Below are positions 1 to 12,185 of a DNA stretch of 64,000 nucleotides, in pieces. The stretch is from Reticulitermes speratus (Eukaryota; Arthropoda; Insecta; Blattodea; Rhinotermitidae). Below the pieces are notes generated by a model. The model saw only the letters and a list, made by a program, of their open reading frames with translations, was not told where the DNA came from and made no database searches. Each line of letters opens with the position of its first letter. The first letter of the stretch is position 1. The stretch lies in contig JAJKFL010000005.1 in assembly GCA_021186555.1 (NCBI GenBank), positions 56,656,635 to 56,720,634 on the forward strand. Reading direction: 5' to 3'. The position numbers and the translations under genes were made by a program.

Positions 1-420
1 CCAGTTAGTACATATAACTAATACGTCCTTAACATAACTTTACATACCTGTGTTATGTTGTACCAGTTAGTACATATAACTAATACGTCCTTAACATAAC
101 TTTACATACCTGTGTTATGTTGTACCAGTTAGTACATATAACTAATACGTCCTTAACATAACTTTACATACCTGTGTTATGTTGTACCAGTTAGTACATA
201 TAACTAATACGTCCTTAACATAACTTTACATACCTGTGTTATGTTGTACCAGTTAGTACATATAACTAATACGTCCTTAACATAACTTTACATACCTGTG
301 TTATGTTGTACCAGTTAGTACATATAACTAATACGTCCTTAACATAACTTTACATACCTGTGTTATGTTGTACCAGTTAGTACATATAACTAATACGTCC
401 TTAACATAACTTTACATACC
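1..420. repeat. Minisatellite, 62-bp unit, about 6.8 copies
   Basis: The unit starts ccagttagtacatataac and recurs at 1, 63, 125, 187, 249, 311 and 373. Copies look identical, so this is a recent or well homogenised array. It starts at the window edge and may extend to the left. Confidence 0.97.
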
Positions 421-890
421 GTTTGGCACAATGATGCTGATATCCGTTCACATTTCTACAGCAAAACTTCAACATCCTGTCATAACAGCACACAAGACCG
501 ACTGCCTTCAATTTATATATAACAACAGATATGTAGTTTTAACATTTATATAAACACATTGCGTAAGATTTTACAGCTGCAAGAAATAACACCAAAATCC
601 ATTTGCAATTAAGATTTATTGTACTTTATGTGGTGTACTAACTGTTTGTTAGAATTGAACATCAGATGTAAGTTCTACGTAAAAAACTTTGACCCCCTGA
701 GGATGGCCTGTTATAGGCCGAAACATATGTAGGTGTGATCGACTTGCTTATAACAATATAGTGCACATGTTGGTCTAATAACACTTTTAATTACTCCATA
801 TATGTTTTTTCCAGCGGTCTTAGCTGTTGGCATTCTCAGTACCCCTACCTCCTTTAAGATGTCTCTATCCACCCCTCTCTCACCCTGGTT
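421..890. other. Non-coding spacer with a dispersed-repeat piece
   Basis: No gene is visible. Around 692-730 the text ccctgaggatggcc followed by ggccgaaac resembles 20,077-20,107 (ccctgaagatggcc, ggccgaag), so a piece of a dispersed repeat is likely here. The family is not identified. Confidence 0.4.
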
Positions 891-1034
891 CTACCCTATT
901 GGCTGTCATCACGCCTACTGATTGCTACCCTGTTGGCTGTCATCACGCCTACTGATTGCTACCCTATTGGCTGTCATCACGCCTACTGATTGCTACCCTG
1001 TTGGCTGTCATCACGCCTACTGATTGCTACCCCG
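891..1034. repeat. Minisatellite, 34-bp unit, about 4 copies
   Basis: The unit ctaccctattggctgtcatc plus 14 bp starts at 891, 925, 959, 993 and, cut short, 1,027. Copies alternate between ctattgg and ctgttgg. Just downstream (1,095-1,143) lies a piece containing aaacgtcggtaaac, which is also seen at 4,959 and in a related form at 20,694 and 55,516. Confidence 0.93.
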
Positions 1035-1299
1035 CCGCACTTTCCAGAATCTACGTTATAGGTTGCTGGCTTTCTTTCTTTCCTACCTGGACTATTGACC
1101 CGCGAAGATGGGACCGAAACGTTGTCTCCAAACGTCGGTAAACAATTGCCACACGACGCCACGTAACACCCCAGAAGAGCACAGATGTCATCAACATCGC
1201 GGCGGAAGCCAGAAATCAGGGCTAAAAACTTTGTCTTTTTCTCTTTTCAAGTTATTTTTCAAATACTCTGCTTTTGTTATTGGCTTGCTTGCAATAACA

Positions 1300-1362
1300 T
1301 TGTTATTATTATTGTTGTTATTATTGTTGTTGTTATTATTATTATTGTTGTTGTTATTATTG
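1300..1362. repeat. Trinucleotide microsatellite (tta/ttg)
   Basis: Interspersed tta and ttg triplets. They make leucine-rich open frames that are artefacts. The run abuts a tRNA-like SINE head. Confidence 0.9.
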
Positions 1363-1480
1363 GAACCGGGTTAGCGTAGTGAATACAATGACTAGGGTAC
1401 ATGCTGGACGATCCGGGATTCGAATCCCATCAGGGGGAAGAGATTTTCCATCCATCAGAATAAAGCTATACCTGTATTGC
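1361..1480 (+). mobile_element. tRNA-derived SINE head, fragment
   Basis: The segment ggttagcgtagtgaat resembles an internal A box and ggattcgaatcc is a B box about 40 bp further on. It is followed by agagattttcc, as in the better-preserved SINE at 25,174 (gagattttcc). The tail typical of that SINE is missing or diverged. It could be a different tRNA-headed family. Confidence 0.6.
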
Positions 1481-1528
1481 TCCTTTATGTTTGCATGAAC
1501 GGTCAGGGATTGCTTTACGTTTGGCTTT

Positions 1529-1712
1529 TATTACATTATATTATATTATGTTATATTATGTTATATTATATTATGTTATATTATATTATGTTATATTATA
1601 TTATATTATATTATGTTATATTATATTATGTTATATTATATTATGTTATATATATATTATATTATGTTATATTATATTATGTTATATTATATTATGTTAT
1701 GTTATATTATAT
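1529..1712. repeat. Low-complexity array, ttatattatg-type decamer
   Basis: Irregular repetition of ttatatta and ttatgttata over about 185 bp. All long frames across it are isoleucine, leucine and tyrosine runs without coding character. Confidence 0.93.
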
Positions 1713-2745
1713 TTTATTGTGTTTTGTTGTCAGGATATTTACGACTTTATACTTGCAACAAAGCATGTTTCTACGGTCTACAGTGTTGCAGCTTTCTGTA
1801 GTTACACTTTACGCTACATGTAATGTTACTTCCCACGCTCAATGTTCTGTACTTTACACCAGTACTTCCCGCAGTACGTGTGCAGTGCCAATATGGCTGT
1901 TTGCTGTAGTTCATTGATGTACTTACCAGCTATATTGCTCAGGTATTTCTGAAAGATTTAACACGGTTCCAGTTGCCCCCGTTATTACTGGTATCACATA
2001 CTTTTTACATTCCACATGCGCTCTGTTTGTATCGTAGGTCTTCGTATTTTAAAATAATTTCAGCTTCGTTTTGATCACATTTCTTTGTCCTAAAATTGCA
2101 ACATCTATAACACACATGTTCATTTTTCATTATCACACGTTACCATGTCCGGTTTATTGTTACGGACGGTTCTGTCCGTTTGCACTTGTTAATTCTGTAA
2201 TACAGTTACCTTACCTTCGTGACCTGTTTCTACCAATTTCGGTACAGCTGACACCAATGTTCCTTGTCTAAATGTCGCCTTGCATATGTTAAGTGCAGTT
2301 AAGCCATACTGTATCGTGTATCTTTATGTACTGCTCTATTGCCACTATCGACATGCTAGTACAAAGTGTTCTGCTGTCTCGTCGTATTGTTGACACCGTC
2401 CGCATTTGCTGTCTGAATATGTTTGTAATACATTTGTTGCATGACATTTGGTTTGTAACGTCCGATCTTGTGCTGATATTATTTCACTCAGTTTCTGATT
2501 GCAAATCTCCCCTCGACAGCCATTATTATTATTATTATTATTGTATCTGTTTATTCTTAATTCGTATCCGGAAGGTCCTGGCTCCGACCGCCTGCCGTGT
2601 ATTCTTACAATAAACTACAGTACCTTCTGTTTACGCACATCCTTTCAAAGTCTTCAATTACAAGATGGACCTATTCCTGTTCAGCGCTATAAACATACGC
2701 AGTTGAGAAGTAGTCGTTAAAGGAAACAAGAAATCAAACGCAAGA
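1713..2745. other. Unannotated spacer
   Basis: No coding region, RNA or family-level repeat is recognised. There is a short att microsatellite at 2,521-2,543. Confidence 0.4.
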
Positions 2746-3060
2746 AGCAGAGTCCTTCTCTGGACGCTAGTAGCTCTTCGGCAACTACTAAATTCCCCGC
2801 ATGTCATGGACGCCGAATGTTCACTGCCGTGCTAACAACAGGCCGTCCATTGTCTCTAACCTGAGCCAGATGAGTCCAATGTACGTCCTCGCATCCTATT
2901 TATTTAAGGTACTTTTTAATATTTTCCTCCCATCCACGACGGAGTCTTCCAAGTGGTCTCTTTCCTTCAGGTTTTCCCACGAAAACCCCGTATGCATTTC
3001 TATTCTCCACATACGTGCCACATGCCCCGCCCATCTAATTCTCATTGATTTGGTGCGTGT
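2746..3060 (-). mobile_element. 3' end of a LINE reverse transcriptase, decayed
   Basis: On the minus strand, from about 3,045 down, the frame reads MRIRWAGHVARMWR. After a shift of frame it continues as GKPEGKRPLGR and then WTHLAQVRDN. This is the familiar C-terminal segment of insect non-LTR reverse transcriptases (MRWAGHVARM, GKPEGKRPLGRPRRRW, WIDLAQDRD). At least one frameshift and in-frame stops make it a dead 5'-truncated copy. The assignment rests on recognised motif order, not on a database search. Confidence 0.8.
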
Positions 3061-3108
3061 CTATATGCGAACGGAAATGACAATTGAGGGGATGGGGAGA
3101 AGTTATTT

Positions 3109-3340
3109 GTTGGCAGCAGTGTGCAGTAAGTAAGTTTGCTAGGTCATACAGATCTGTTGGCAGCAGTGTGCAGTAAGTAAGTTTGCTAGGTCATACAGAT
3201 CTGTTGGCAGCAGTGTGCAGTAAGTAGGAAGTTGTTGCTAGGTCATAACAGATCTGTTGGCAGCAGTGTGCAGTAAGTAAGTTTGCTAGGTCATACAGAT
3301 CTGTTGGCAGCAGTGTGCAGTAAGTAAGTTTGCTAAAGTC
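3109..3340. repeat. Minisatellite, 47-bp unit, about 5 copies
   Basis: The unit begins gttggcagcagtgtgcag (3,109 and 3,156 are 47 bp apart). One copy carries extra bases (taggaagttgttgctagg), and the last copy is cut within the unit. Confidence 0.93.
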
Positions 3341-3849
3341 ATTGAAGTGCTAAGTGTAGCTTATTTATTGTACCAAATACCTTTATTTCTCAACACAATT
3401 TCCGAACACTGTGACGCATTTGTCCATTTTGGCATATTCCGCAGTCGTGAGGAAGCGAAAGTTGCTTTTTTGTGAATGGTTCCGAATGCAGGAGCCGATT
3501 TATACAGCGAACTAATTATTTTAATCTTGTGATGGCGACGCTTCAGCAGAACAAGCGAACTGCGTTAACGCCGTAGTGACTTCTCATTTACATCTTCGGC
3601 CATAAGAAACAATTTTTTATTGGACGTCCCTCGTATTTTCGCTACAGTCTTCAGCCTATATATTTAATTTCCACTTCCTTCCCGATCCTTTGTCACCCCA
3701 TACTAATAGAAATAATAAACGAAAGGTGCCAACATTCTGACTTCGTATTTGGGAGGTCCCGTGTTCAAATTTTGACCTGCAGACTGGCTCTGCTGACTAG
3801 GATATTGTGTTTCTTCAGCGATGAAAATAAAATGACTGATGGGAACGTC
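3341..3849. other. Unannotated spacer
   Basis: Nothing coding or repetitive that I can support. The segment about 3,370-3,600 has no long frame. Confidence 0.35.
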
Positions 3850-4110
3850 AAGGTCAATTTTTTCATTGGAGCAACAGCCCCCAGTGGGCCAGAGCCTCCT
3901 CATTACCGAGGCTTCACGATCACACTAAGACACACCACACTCGGTAGGACTCCTCTGGACGAGTGATCAGCCCGTCGCAGAGACCTCTACCTACAACACA
4001 CGACACTCACAAGAGAAAAACATCCATGCCCCTGGCGGAATTCAAACCCGCCATCCCAGCAAGCGAGCGGCCGCAGACCCACGCCTTTATATATCTTAGT
4101 GATACACGTA
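3850..4110 (-). mobile_element. Dispersed SINE-like element
   Basis: The reverse complement of 3,865-3,968 contains tcactcgtccagaggagtcc and ctaccgagtgtggtgtgtct. Almost the same text stands on the plus strand at 22,225-22,290, which shows a dispersed repeat. The other end (about 4,020-4,085, read on the minus strand) contains gcgggtttgaattccgcc, which looks like a tRNA-type B box. No coding content. Confidence 0.65.
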
Positions 4111-4409
4111 AATAAGGGAGTGCGTAGGTCTAAATGAGAGGTCGGCCACAAAATTTTGGGGCCAGTGTGAAACAATTACAGTTAGCTGTTGAGGATTGTA
4201 GATTGTTAGAGCCAAGTCATGCTGTGTGATGACTGTACGTGTGACGGGATGTGCTCCTTGCTCCACGCAACTTCCGATCTACTTTCGAAATACTATTGCG
4301 TGAACAATATGGGAATCTGACTTAATATTACGTAGGCTGTCTTCGTTTGTCTTGTGCTAGAATGAGTCACTAGTGCTTTTGCACGAGTCAACAGTACTGA
4401 GACCTAATA

Positions 4410-4710
4410 TTGTATTGTATTGTATTGTATTGTCATAGGGACTGCTACACTTGTATTGTATTGTATTGTCATAGGAACTGCTGCACTTGTATTGTCATAG
4501 CGACTGCTGCACTTGTATTGTATTGTATTGTATTGTCATATGAACTGCTGCACTTGTATTGTCATAGCGACTGCCGCACTTGTATTGTATTGTATTGTAT
4601 TGTCATAGGAACTGCTGCACTTGTATTGTATTGTATTGTATTGTCATAGGAACTGCTGCAATTGTATTGTATTGTATTGTATTGTCATAGGAACTGCTGC
4701 ACTTGTATTT
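4410..4710. repeat. Compound pentanucleotide (attgt) array
   Basis: Runs of attgt are broken by the block cataggaactgctgcact, giving two nested periods. The short frame with many LYC residues across it is a repeat artefact. Confidence 0.9.
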
Positions 4711-4889
4711 ATCCAGACACTCTGTAATATTAGCTGCCTGACCACGGAGCACAATGCTTATTGACAAGTTATTCAACTGACAGTCAACACATTTCTCGCC
4801 TTTTATGTCACCAAAAGATCGTCACAACAGCTGCTAACGACGCTACTTAAATCCAGTACAAACTGTTTTTGTTTTTGGATGCACTTCTA

Positions 4890-5050
4890 TATTACTTTCC
4901 CATCGATGCCTTTAAGCCTAGTCATCAACCCTGATGATGGCGGCTGCAGTGTTCTTCGAAACGTCGGTAAACGTCTGGCATGCTACGCGGATTTACAAAA
5001 AGAGGACAGCATACTTCAAGTATCGCAGCCATCTTTGATACAAAAGTTAC
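4890..5050 (+). repeat. Piece of a dispersed insect repeat
   Basis: The text reads aaccctgatgatggcggctg and then cgaaacgtcggtaaacg. In translation it is PDDGGCSVLRNVGKRL, similar to peptides often predicted from repeats in cockroach and termite assemblies (PEDGxSxxLRNVG). The parent element is not known to me. Confidence 0.5.
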
Positions 5051-5381
5051 ACTTTCAGTTTCACTCTTAATGGCTTCAGAGCGCCACCGGAGAAATTACG
5101 AAATAATAGAGAATTATAATGAAACTCTTTTACTGATTTCACTTTCTTTTTTTTCCACATGGGAGCAAGAAGACTATGGAAGAGCGTACGGCGGCCAGGA
5201 GGGAAGGAGCTGCTCAGAATGTCCGGAAATCCACTGAAATGAAAGTGACACACCCAGGAAGCGCCGACGTAATTGCTGCACGGCGGCTGACGACAAAGAA
5301 GCGCAATTTGGTCAGCAGTCAGCGCGTGCAGCGACAGACGTTCTGCCACTGCCCTGCTCCTCCTGCAGCTGCTACAAGTAG

Positions 5382-5431
5382 TAGTAGTACTACTACTAGT
5401 AGTAGTACTACTACTAGTAGTAGTATTAATT
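5382..5431. repeat. Self-complementary agt/act microsatellite
   Basis: Blocks of agt triplets alternate with blocks of act triplets, so the tract is a series of short perfect palindromes. Confidence 0.9.
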
Positions 5432-5480
5432 GTTGTAATAGCAGTGCACGTAGCTCTGAGCCCGCGGTCTGGACGCTTGT

Positions 5481-6685
5481 ACTTACGTAGCTACACGTAC
5501 TTATGACTGGACAACTTGCTACCTGCATGTTGTGTACTTACGTAGCTACACGTACTTATGACTGGACAACTTGCTACCTGCATGTTGTGTACTTACGTAG
5601 CTACACGTACTTATGACTGGACAGCTTGCTACCTGCATGTTGTGTACTTACGTAGCTACAGGTATTTATGACTGGACAACTTGCTACCTGCATGTTGTGT
5701 ACTTACGTAGCTACAGGTACTTATGACTGGACAACTTGCTACCTGCATGTTGTGTACGTACGTAGCTACAGGTACTTATGACTGGACAACTTGCTACCTG
5801 CATGTTGTGTACTTACGTAGCTACACGTACTTATGACTGGACAACTTGCTACCTGCATGTTGTGTACTTACGTAGCTACAGGTACTTATGACTGGACAAC
5901 TTGCTACCTGCATGTTGTGTACTTACGTAGCTACACGTACTTATGACTGGACAACTTGCTACCTGCATGTTGTGTACTTACGTAGCTACACGTACTTATG
6001 ACTGGACAGCTTGCTACCTGCATGTTGTGTACTTACGTAGCTACACGTACTTATGACTGGACAACTTGCTACCTGCATGTTGTGTACTTACGTAGCTACA
6101 CGTACTTATGACTGGACAACTTGCTACCTGCATGTTGTGTACTTACGTAGCTACAGGTACTTATGACTGGACAACTTGCTACCTGCATGTTGTGTACTTT
6201 CGTAGCTACAGGTACTTATGACTGGACAACTTGCTACCTGCATGTTGTGTACTTACGTAGCTACAGGTACTTATGACTGGACAACTTGCTACCTGCATGT
6301 TGTGTACTTACGTAGCTACAGGTACTTATGACTGGACAACTTGCTACCTGCATGTTGTGTACTTACGTAGCTACAGGTACTTATGACTGGACAACTTGCT
6401 ACCTGCATGTTGTGTACTTTCGTAGCTACAGGTACTTATGACTGGACAACTTGCTACCTGCATGTTGTGTACTTACGTAGCTACAGGTACTTATGACTGG
6501 ACAACTTGCTACCTGCATGTTGTGTACTTACGTAGCTACAGGTACTTATGACTGGACAACTTGCTACCTGCATGTTGTGTACTTACGTAGCTACAGGTAC
6601 TTATGACTGGACAACTTGCTACCTGCATGTTGTGTGCTTACGTAGCTACAGGTACTTATGACTGGACAACTTGCTACCTGCATGT
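5481..6685. repeat. Minisatellite, 55-bp unit, about 22 copies
   Basis: The unit starts acttacgtagctaca (5,481, 5,536, 5,591 and so on, 55 bp apart). It contains tacgta and the palindrome gtagctac. A C/G variant (ctacacgtac or ctacaggtac) is mixed up to about 6,120 and is all G beyond that, so the right half is homogenised. There is no stable open frame. Confidence 0.97.
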
Positions 6686-6820
6686 TTAGTGTAGGTGTGG
6701 CCAGAGGCTAAATAAAGACAGACGGAGCCAGCATGCTGCTCCAAATGTCGGCATTCGATCAGAAGGCTGTGAAAACTTCAAATTGTTATATATATGTGTG
6801 TGTGTGTGTGTGGGGGGGGG

Positions 6821-7112
6821 GGTTGGCCGCGATAGCTCAGTCGGTATAGCGACTCGCTACGAGCTGGACTGTCCGGGGATCGAATCCCGGTGGAGGCGAG
6901 TTTTCAGCACCCGTCCAGACCGGCCCTGGGGCCTACTCAGCCTCCTGTACAATGGGTACCGGGTCTCTTTCCCGGGGGTAAAGCAGCCGGGGCGTGGAGT
7001 TGGCCGCCCACCCTCATCTAGTGCCGGGGTTAAAGAAAGAGTAGAGCTATACCTCTACTCCCTCTCTGCGCCTTCATGGCCTGTTCTAGGGAGAACTTTA
7101 CCCTTTTTATAT
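6821..7112 (+). mobile_element. tRNA-derived SINE, near full length
   Basis: The head gatagctcagtcggtatagc is a tRNA-like A-box region and ggggatcgaatccc a B box. The body has gtacaatgggtaccgggtct and the tail agagtagagctatacctcta. The same order occurs at 25,174 and 42,516 on this strand and at 63,391 on the other. It is preceded by a tg-rich microsatellite and a g run (6,795-6,822). Transcription would be by RNA polymerase III from the internal boxes, with LINE-dependent mobility (family knowledge). Confidence 0.88.
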
Positions 7113-7221
7113 ATGTTTGTGGTGTGTGTGTGTGTGTGACCTGTCACCTAAGTTACGTTATTTCAGGTGTGTACGACGTTAGAACTAAGCGAAGTTTAAA
7201 CACATTCATATTAGCAGAAGT

Positions 7222-7757
7222 TGACCTTTGTTGTGTGTTGTTGCGTAGTAGCTTTGGAACGATGACCACTGTTGGTAACTTATGTTGTGTGTTGTTGTGT
7301 AGTAGCTTTGGAACGATGACCACTGTTGGTAACTTATGTACTAAAATATGTTGTGTGTTGTTGTGTAGTAGCTTTGGAACGATGACCACTGTTGGTAACT
7401 TATGTACTAAAATATGTTGTGTGTTGTTGTGTAGTAGCTTTGGAACGATGACCACTGTTGGTAACTTATGTTGTGTGTTGTTGTGTAGTAGCTTTGGAAC
7501 GATGACCACTGTTGGTAACTTATGTACTAAAATATGTTGTGTGTTGTTGTGTAGTAGCTTTGGAACGATGACCACTGTTGGTAACTTATGTTGTGTGTTG
7601 TTGTGTAGTAGCTTTGGAACGATGACCACTGTTGGTAACTTATGTTGTGTGTTGTTGTGTAGTAGCTTTGGAACGATGACCACTGTTGGTAACTTATGTT
7701 GTGTGTTGTTGTGTAGTAGCTTTGGAACGATGTTGGTAACTTATGTACTAAAAATGT
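7222..7757. repeat. Minisatellite with alternating 54- and 66-bp units
   Basis: The core contains tagctttggaacgatgacca. Units are 54 bp, or 66 bp when tactaaaatatg is inserted. There are about nine copies with mixed order of the two lengths. Both lengths are multiples of three, which explains the long repetitive frames on both strands. Confidence 0.95.
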
Positions 7758-10047
7758 GCGGTCGTTACTCAAAGTCTCGTGAGGCTGAACTGTCAGTACA
7801 GCGGTCAGTCCACGGATCGTTCAGTTTGGGCGCTGCCTAGCGTCGTCGTAGTTTAAGAGGCCGTGTATCCGGCGTAGCAACGAAGTGCTGACGTGTATTG
7901 AACGTCCTGTTTAAGGCAAAGTTTTGGCTGCGTCGCGGGAATTCTTTGTGCGACACTTCGGGCGGGACAACATCTGGTCTGGAGTCATTCTCATCTCGAC
8001 GGACTTCCGCAGTACCAGAGCGGCCTGTCCGCAACTAGTATGCTACATCGGACAATACACCAGTCCAACAACACCTACTGACGTGGTACTCCACGTAAAC
8101 TGTGTGCATTTCTTACCCACACCTCTACCACCTCCCACCGCTCGGGGACTGTCCTATGGGAACTGACAGAACAAGATATTGTTGTTAGTGGAGAGTCACT
8201 GTCAGGCATCTTATGCAGTGACAGGTGTCTGTCTGTGGCAGCCGTAACTCTTAGGGAATTAAAACGAGAATCTGATATCTTGGCAGTAGCTATACCACTA
8301 CTGTCAGACATGCAGTGACAAGTTTAATCAAAATCAGTCCGATGGAAAGATGTCACGCTTGATGCGAGCGAGTCACAGTTGTGTTGCCGTTGTTACTGTC
8401 TTCTGTTTGGGGTACGCGTTAAGGCCCAAGAAATAGTTTAGCAACACTAAGAATGTGTTCTCTGCGAGGTACCAGCGTAGACTGACGAACGTTTTTAGCG
8501 TAGAGTCCAAAACAGTTGAGCATGGAGAATATAATGCTGTGGAGAAGGCGTGTTTTCTGTGAGGTGGGCTGTTGTTGTGCGTGTCCGTGATTGTAATGTG
8601 GAGACACAGCACTCGATGTAATTGACAGTTATTACAATATCGCTCGTGAAACAGCAATTTGACGTAACGCACCGATACACAGTTGTACAGCAGACAGAAA
8701 CATCTTGACAGATCCTTAGTAGGCCCAAATGTAAGCAAGTTACGTTTTTACTAAGATATAATGACAAGCAATTGTCTGTGGACGCAACATTTTGACAGAA
8801 CGTGTGTTTGTAACACGACTGTCTGGTAATGCGGTAATCTCAGTTTGACGAATTCTTTGTGTTACGACAAATTGGTGTTTCATGAGCAATTTTCTTGACT
8901 GAGAGAATCTGAACAGTTTTGATAAGCGAGTTTCGTAAAGATCGGTGCAGCGAAATGAATATTTTAATTAAGGGCGTAAAGGTATCTCTGTTCGTACTGC
9001 GACATTTATTATCTCATTTGGGTAAAACACGGTGTAACAGATAAGACCATAAGGCTGCTGAGATATTTGTGAGTTCCATGGAAATCGGCGCTGGGAACGT
9101 CGTGCTGTTCTTGTGGGCGACAAACGAAATAACACAAACCGTCTGACATTCCGACAGCGAAGAACACCTGTGTACTGCGTCATCGTTCGCAGTTTTGTAG
9201 ATGACTCTGAACTGACGCAACTGGAAACATGTCATATGCCACAGAGCGTTGCTTGCTCCCGGTTCCCTAGGCCTACACACACACACTAAAGAAATGCACC
9301 CTGTGAGTCTGCTCTGTTATGTTTGCACTCTGTAACCTTTCCACGCAAACTGAATGCACCTGCAGCAGCAAAGTACAGCCGAAAGTTTTGTCGTGTCCAT
9401 TCGTTGCCGGGAGTAAAATGGCGGATGTTGACGGACAGGGCGATGCTGTTTAACAGTTTATTTGAGAATATTGTGTTGTTTGAAGGGTTCGGAGGTAATG
9501 TAGATGTTGGCGAACGAATTTTGTAGTTTCACGTGCGTAAGAATATGTGACTTTATAACCGGGAACTACGGGTACATTTATTTACTGTGTGTTTATGAAG
9601 TGTGTGTGATTGGCCTAAGTGAGAGGTGGACGTATCTGTTCTCTAGAGTTTGTTAGTGACTGTTCAACGTGTAGGCAAAATATAATACATGTTTCTTCAG
9701 AGTTCTCACGCAGCAAGGGGCATTCGGTAAGTACAGAAATATTTGTTACTTTGCTTTCATTTGTGTTTCGCTACATCGTGAATCCAACCTCCTCCATGTC
9801 TGTACGCAATTCACCTAACTTCTAACTCGGCAGATTAGCTCAACGTGGTTGCATACGTCTGAATTGTGTCATTATAATGTATTTTTTTTCATGGAAGAGT
9901 TGAATTGAAAAATTTTTAACTCGTCTTCTTAACAAATACCAAGTCTTATATACTTTCCGTATTTAATAATCGGATATTTTTGTGTAGTCACTGAAGTACT
10001 GAGGTCCACAGCCTTGTGCGAAACATGCTTAAGGAAAAGAACTGACA
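7758..10047. other. Single-copy-looking spacer, no supported gene
   Basis: About 2.3 kb with somewhat higher GC at the left (7,780-8,170). Frames up to about 120 codons occur on the minus strand but show no recognised domain, no multi-exon pattern and no start context I would defend. A distant exon of an unknown gene cannot be excluded. Confidence 0.3.
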
Positions 10048-10507
10048 TGTATTCATGTGATGTACGTGCTGTATGTGATGTACGTGCTGTATGTTGTGTA
10101 CGGTGTATTGATGTACTGCTGTGTGATGTACTCTGTATGTTGATGTACGTGCTGTATGTTGATGTACGTGCTGTATGTTGATGTACGTGCTGTATGTTGA
10201 TGTAGTCGTAGTTGTCTGGTATGTTGATGTACGTGCTGTATGTTGATGTACGTGCTGTATGTTGATGTACGTGCTGTATGTTGATGTACGTGCTGTATGT
10301 TGATGTACGTGCTAGTTATGTTGATGTACGTGCTGTATGTTGATGTACGTGCTGTATGTTGATGTACGTGCTGTATGTTGTAGTGTGTATGTTGATGTAC
10401 GTGCTGGTATGTTGATGTACGTGCTGTATGTTGATGTACGTGCTGTATGTTGATGTACGTGCGTTGTTGATTACGTGCTGTATGTTGATGTACGTGCTGT
10501 ATGTTAT
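10048..10507. repeat. Minisatellite, 19-bp unit, about 24 copies
   Basis: The unit is gatgtacgtgctgtatgtt (10,142 and 10,161 are 19 bp apart), with many one- to three-base gaps. Confidence 0.94.
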
Positions 10508-10567
10508 GTATGCTGATTGTTTTCGCTGAATCTTCATTTATTTATTGTTCTTAAGTAATTAGAGTCC

Positions 10568-11105
10568 CGATGTTCGTGATTAACTGCGACCGATAAAAAC
10601 GTCACGAACATCGGAATCCGTTTTCAATAAAAAAAAAGCCTATTTGGTTGCAGTAAGTTACAAAATGCCACTTACCACTTACCACTTACAAGAATATAAA
10701 ATAACCTCAAAAAGCAATAAAAACGTGGAAGTTTAGTCTTACTAACTACACGTTTCGGCAGCATAAGATACGTCAAATGTTTGACAGAGCGTCTTTTTCT
10801 GTAAAACACGAAAGCAGTCAACCTTACTTAATGAAATACAGACGTTGACGAGCTAAGAGTGAGCAGGAGGGTGAGGGAAACCGATTTACCAACTACGTAG
10901 TGCCATCCCGATTCTTCGGAAGCAGTCACGAAAGATCGAAACGATGTTATTAAAATGGATGATGGCCAAAGGTCGATATTCCATACATCGAGGGTTACGA
11001 GCATCGGGACTGCTGCAGCTAGACATGTTCTGTAATATTTGTATATAACCGAAATCAGTGCATGTCCAGCTTTACTCACAGGCAGTTCTGTTATTAACAC
11101 AACAT
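10568..11105. mobile_element. Dispersed non-coding element, unexpanded copy
   Basis: It starts with a hairpin, ccgatgttcgtga against tcacgaacatcgg. It contains acttacaagaatataaaata around 10,685 and a right half with tacttaatgaaatacagac and gagctaagagtgag. The same order of landmarks is found at 26,056-28,115, where a 26-bp array replaces the middle. It is probably a short non-autonomous element; the family is not identified. Confidence 0.6.
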
Positions 11106-12182
11106 AGTTTTAAAATGAAATAAAATATTTTCGTAATAATTAACGCAATGTTTGTAACTCAGGGGCGAATTAGGCAGTGGAATTGTTTTAACATACACAC
11201 AGCGGGGTTAGCACGTCGTGACGTCGATAGCCTACGAACGTCCCGACGTGCTACTCCTGCAAACAACGAAACCAACATATACAGGCGTCTCCTTAAAAAG
11301 ACTTGCCTATGCTTAAATGTAATAAAATTGTTGTGTCTGACGGAAATTTGTGATTTGTTGTCAGTTAAAAACACAAGGCAGACAAAACGGACATTGAAAT
11401 GCCAGTGATCCTGTAGACGCAAAGGTCGAAAAGAGAATTTTTAAAATCAGAACCTAAGCGAAGGGTTTCTTGTAAAAACAACAGATGTACAAATTTAACG
11501 AAAATTTATTTCTTGTAACCGGCTGTAGTGTTCTGGGAGTTTCATGCATATAATTTGTCGAAATTCTACAGACGCCCTTGATGTGAAAATGACCTGGGTT
11601 ATGCGTGTAATTGTAAGAAACGAGATTGAGGTAAACATTTGTATTTTAAAACCAAGTCTGTTTGTGACAGTTTTATATAAAGTGGTCATATACCTCATAG
11701 GTACTATAGGGCCTATTGTCAGCTTTGCATAGAGGCCCACAAATCCTAGCCACATCACTGTGCCCCAATTTTCACGAAACCAACATTCACTGAACGAAAA
11801 TACATGGTTACCTTGTGTACAGAATTTCGCCCAAATCGGTCAATAAACATGGAAAATACGGGTAGAAATTTAGTTATGCCGTAAGTCAAATGTGGCTGTC
11901 AGTGTGCCCACGCTTACTAGACAACTTCTGTCTACAACTCGCGTGCCGAATTTTGTGACAATCCTACAAACAGTGTAGTCTCTGTTGCTGGATTACAGTG
12001 AGACAGACAGACAGACATAAAGACGGTCACAGCTCCACGTAAGATGTTCTTTTATACTGACTAAAGAAAGCCTAAATTGTATAACTATGTCTGCATATGA
12101 ATTGCCTTCATTGATTGCTGGGCAGTAGGGATATTTAACCGTGCGATATTGGTGACAGTTTGTAGCGATTCACCTAGTCAGT
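11106..12182. other. Spacer with a dispersed-repeat piece
   Basis: No gene is recognised. From about 11,770 to 12,030 the sequence ends in gagacagacagacagacat, and tails with cagacggac also occur at 51,700 and 55,243, suggesting pieces of one dispersed repeat class. An unrelated frame at 11,148-11,408 has no recognised motif. Confidence 0.4.
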
Positions 12183-12185
12183 TTA

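Noticed and set aside
5047..5349. 100-codon minus-strand frame
   Set aside because: No recognised domain or exon partners. Possibly part of an old dispersed repeat, too weak to annotate.
6829..6905. Functional tRNA gene at the SINE head, likewise at 25,176, 42,527 and 63,600
   Set aside because: A and B boxes are present, but the SINE body follows directly and the acceptor arm does not pair as in a true tRNA.
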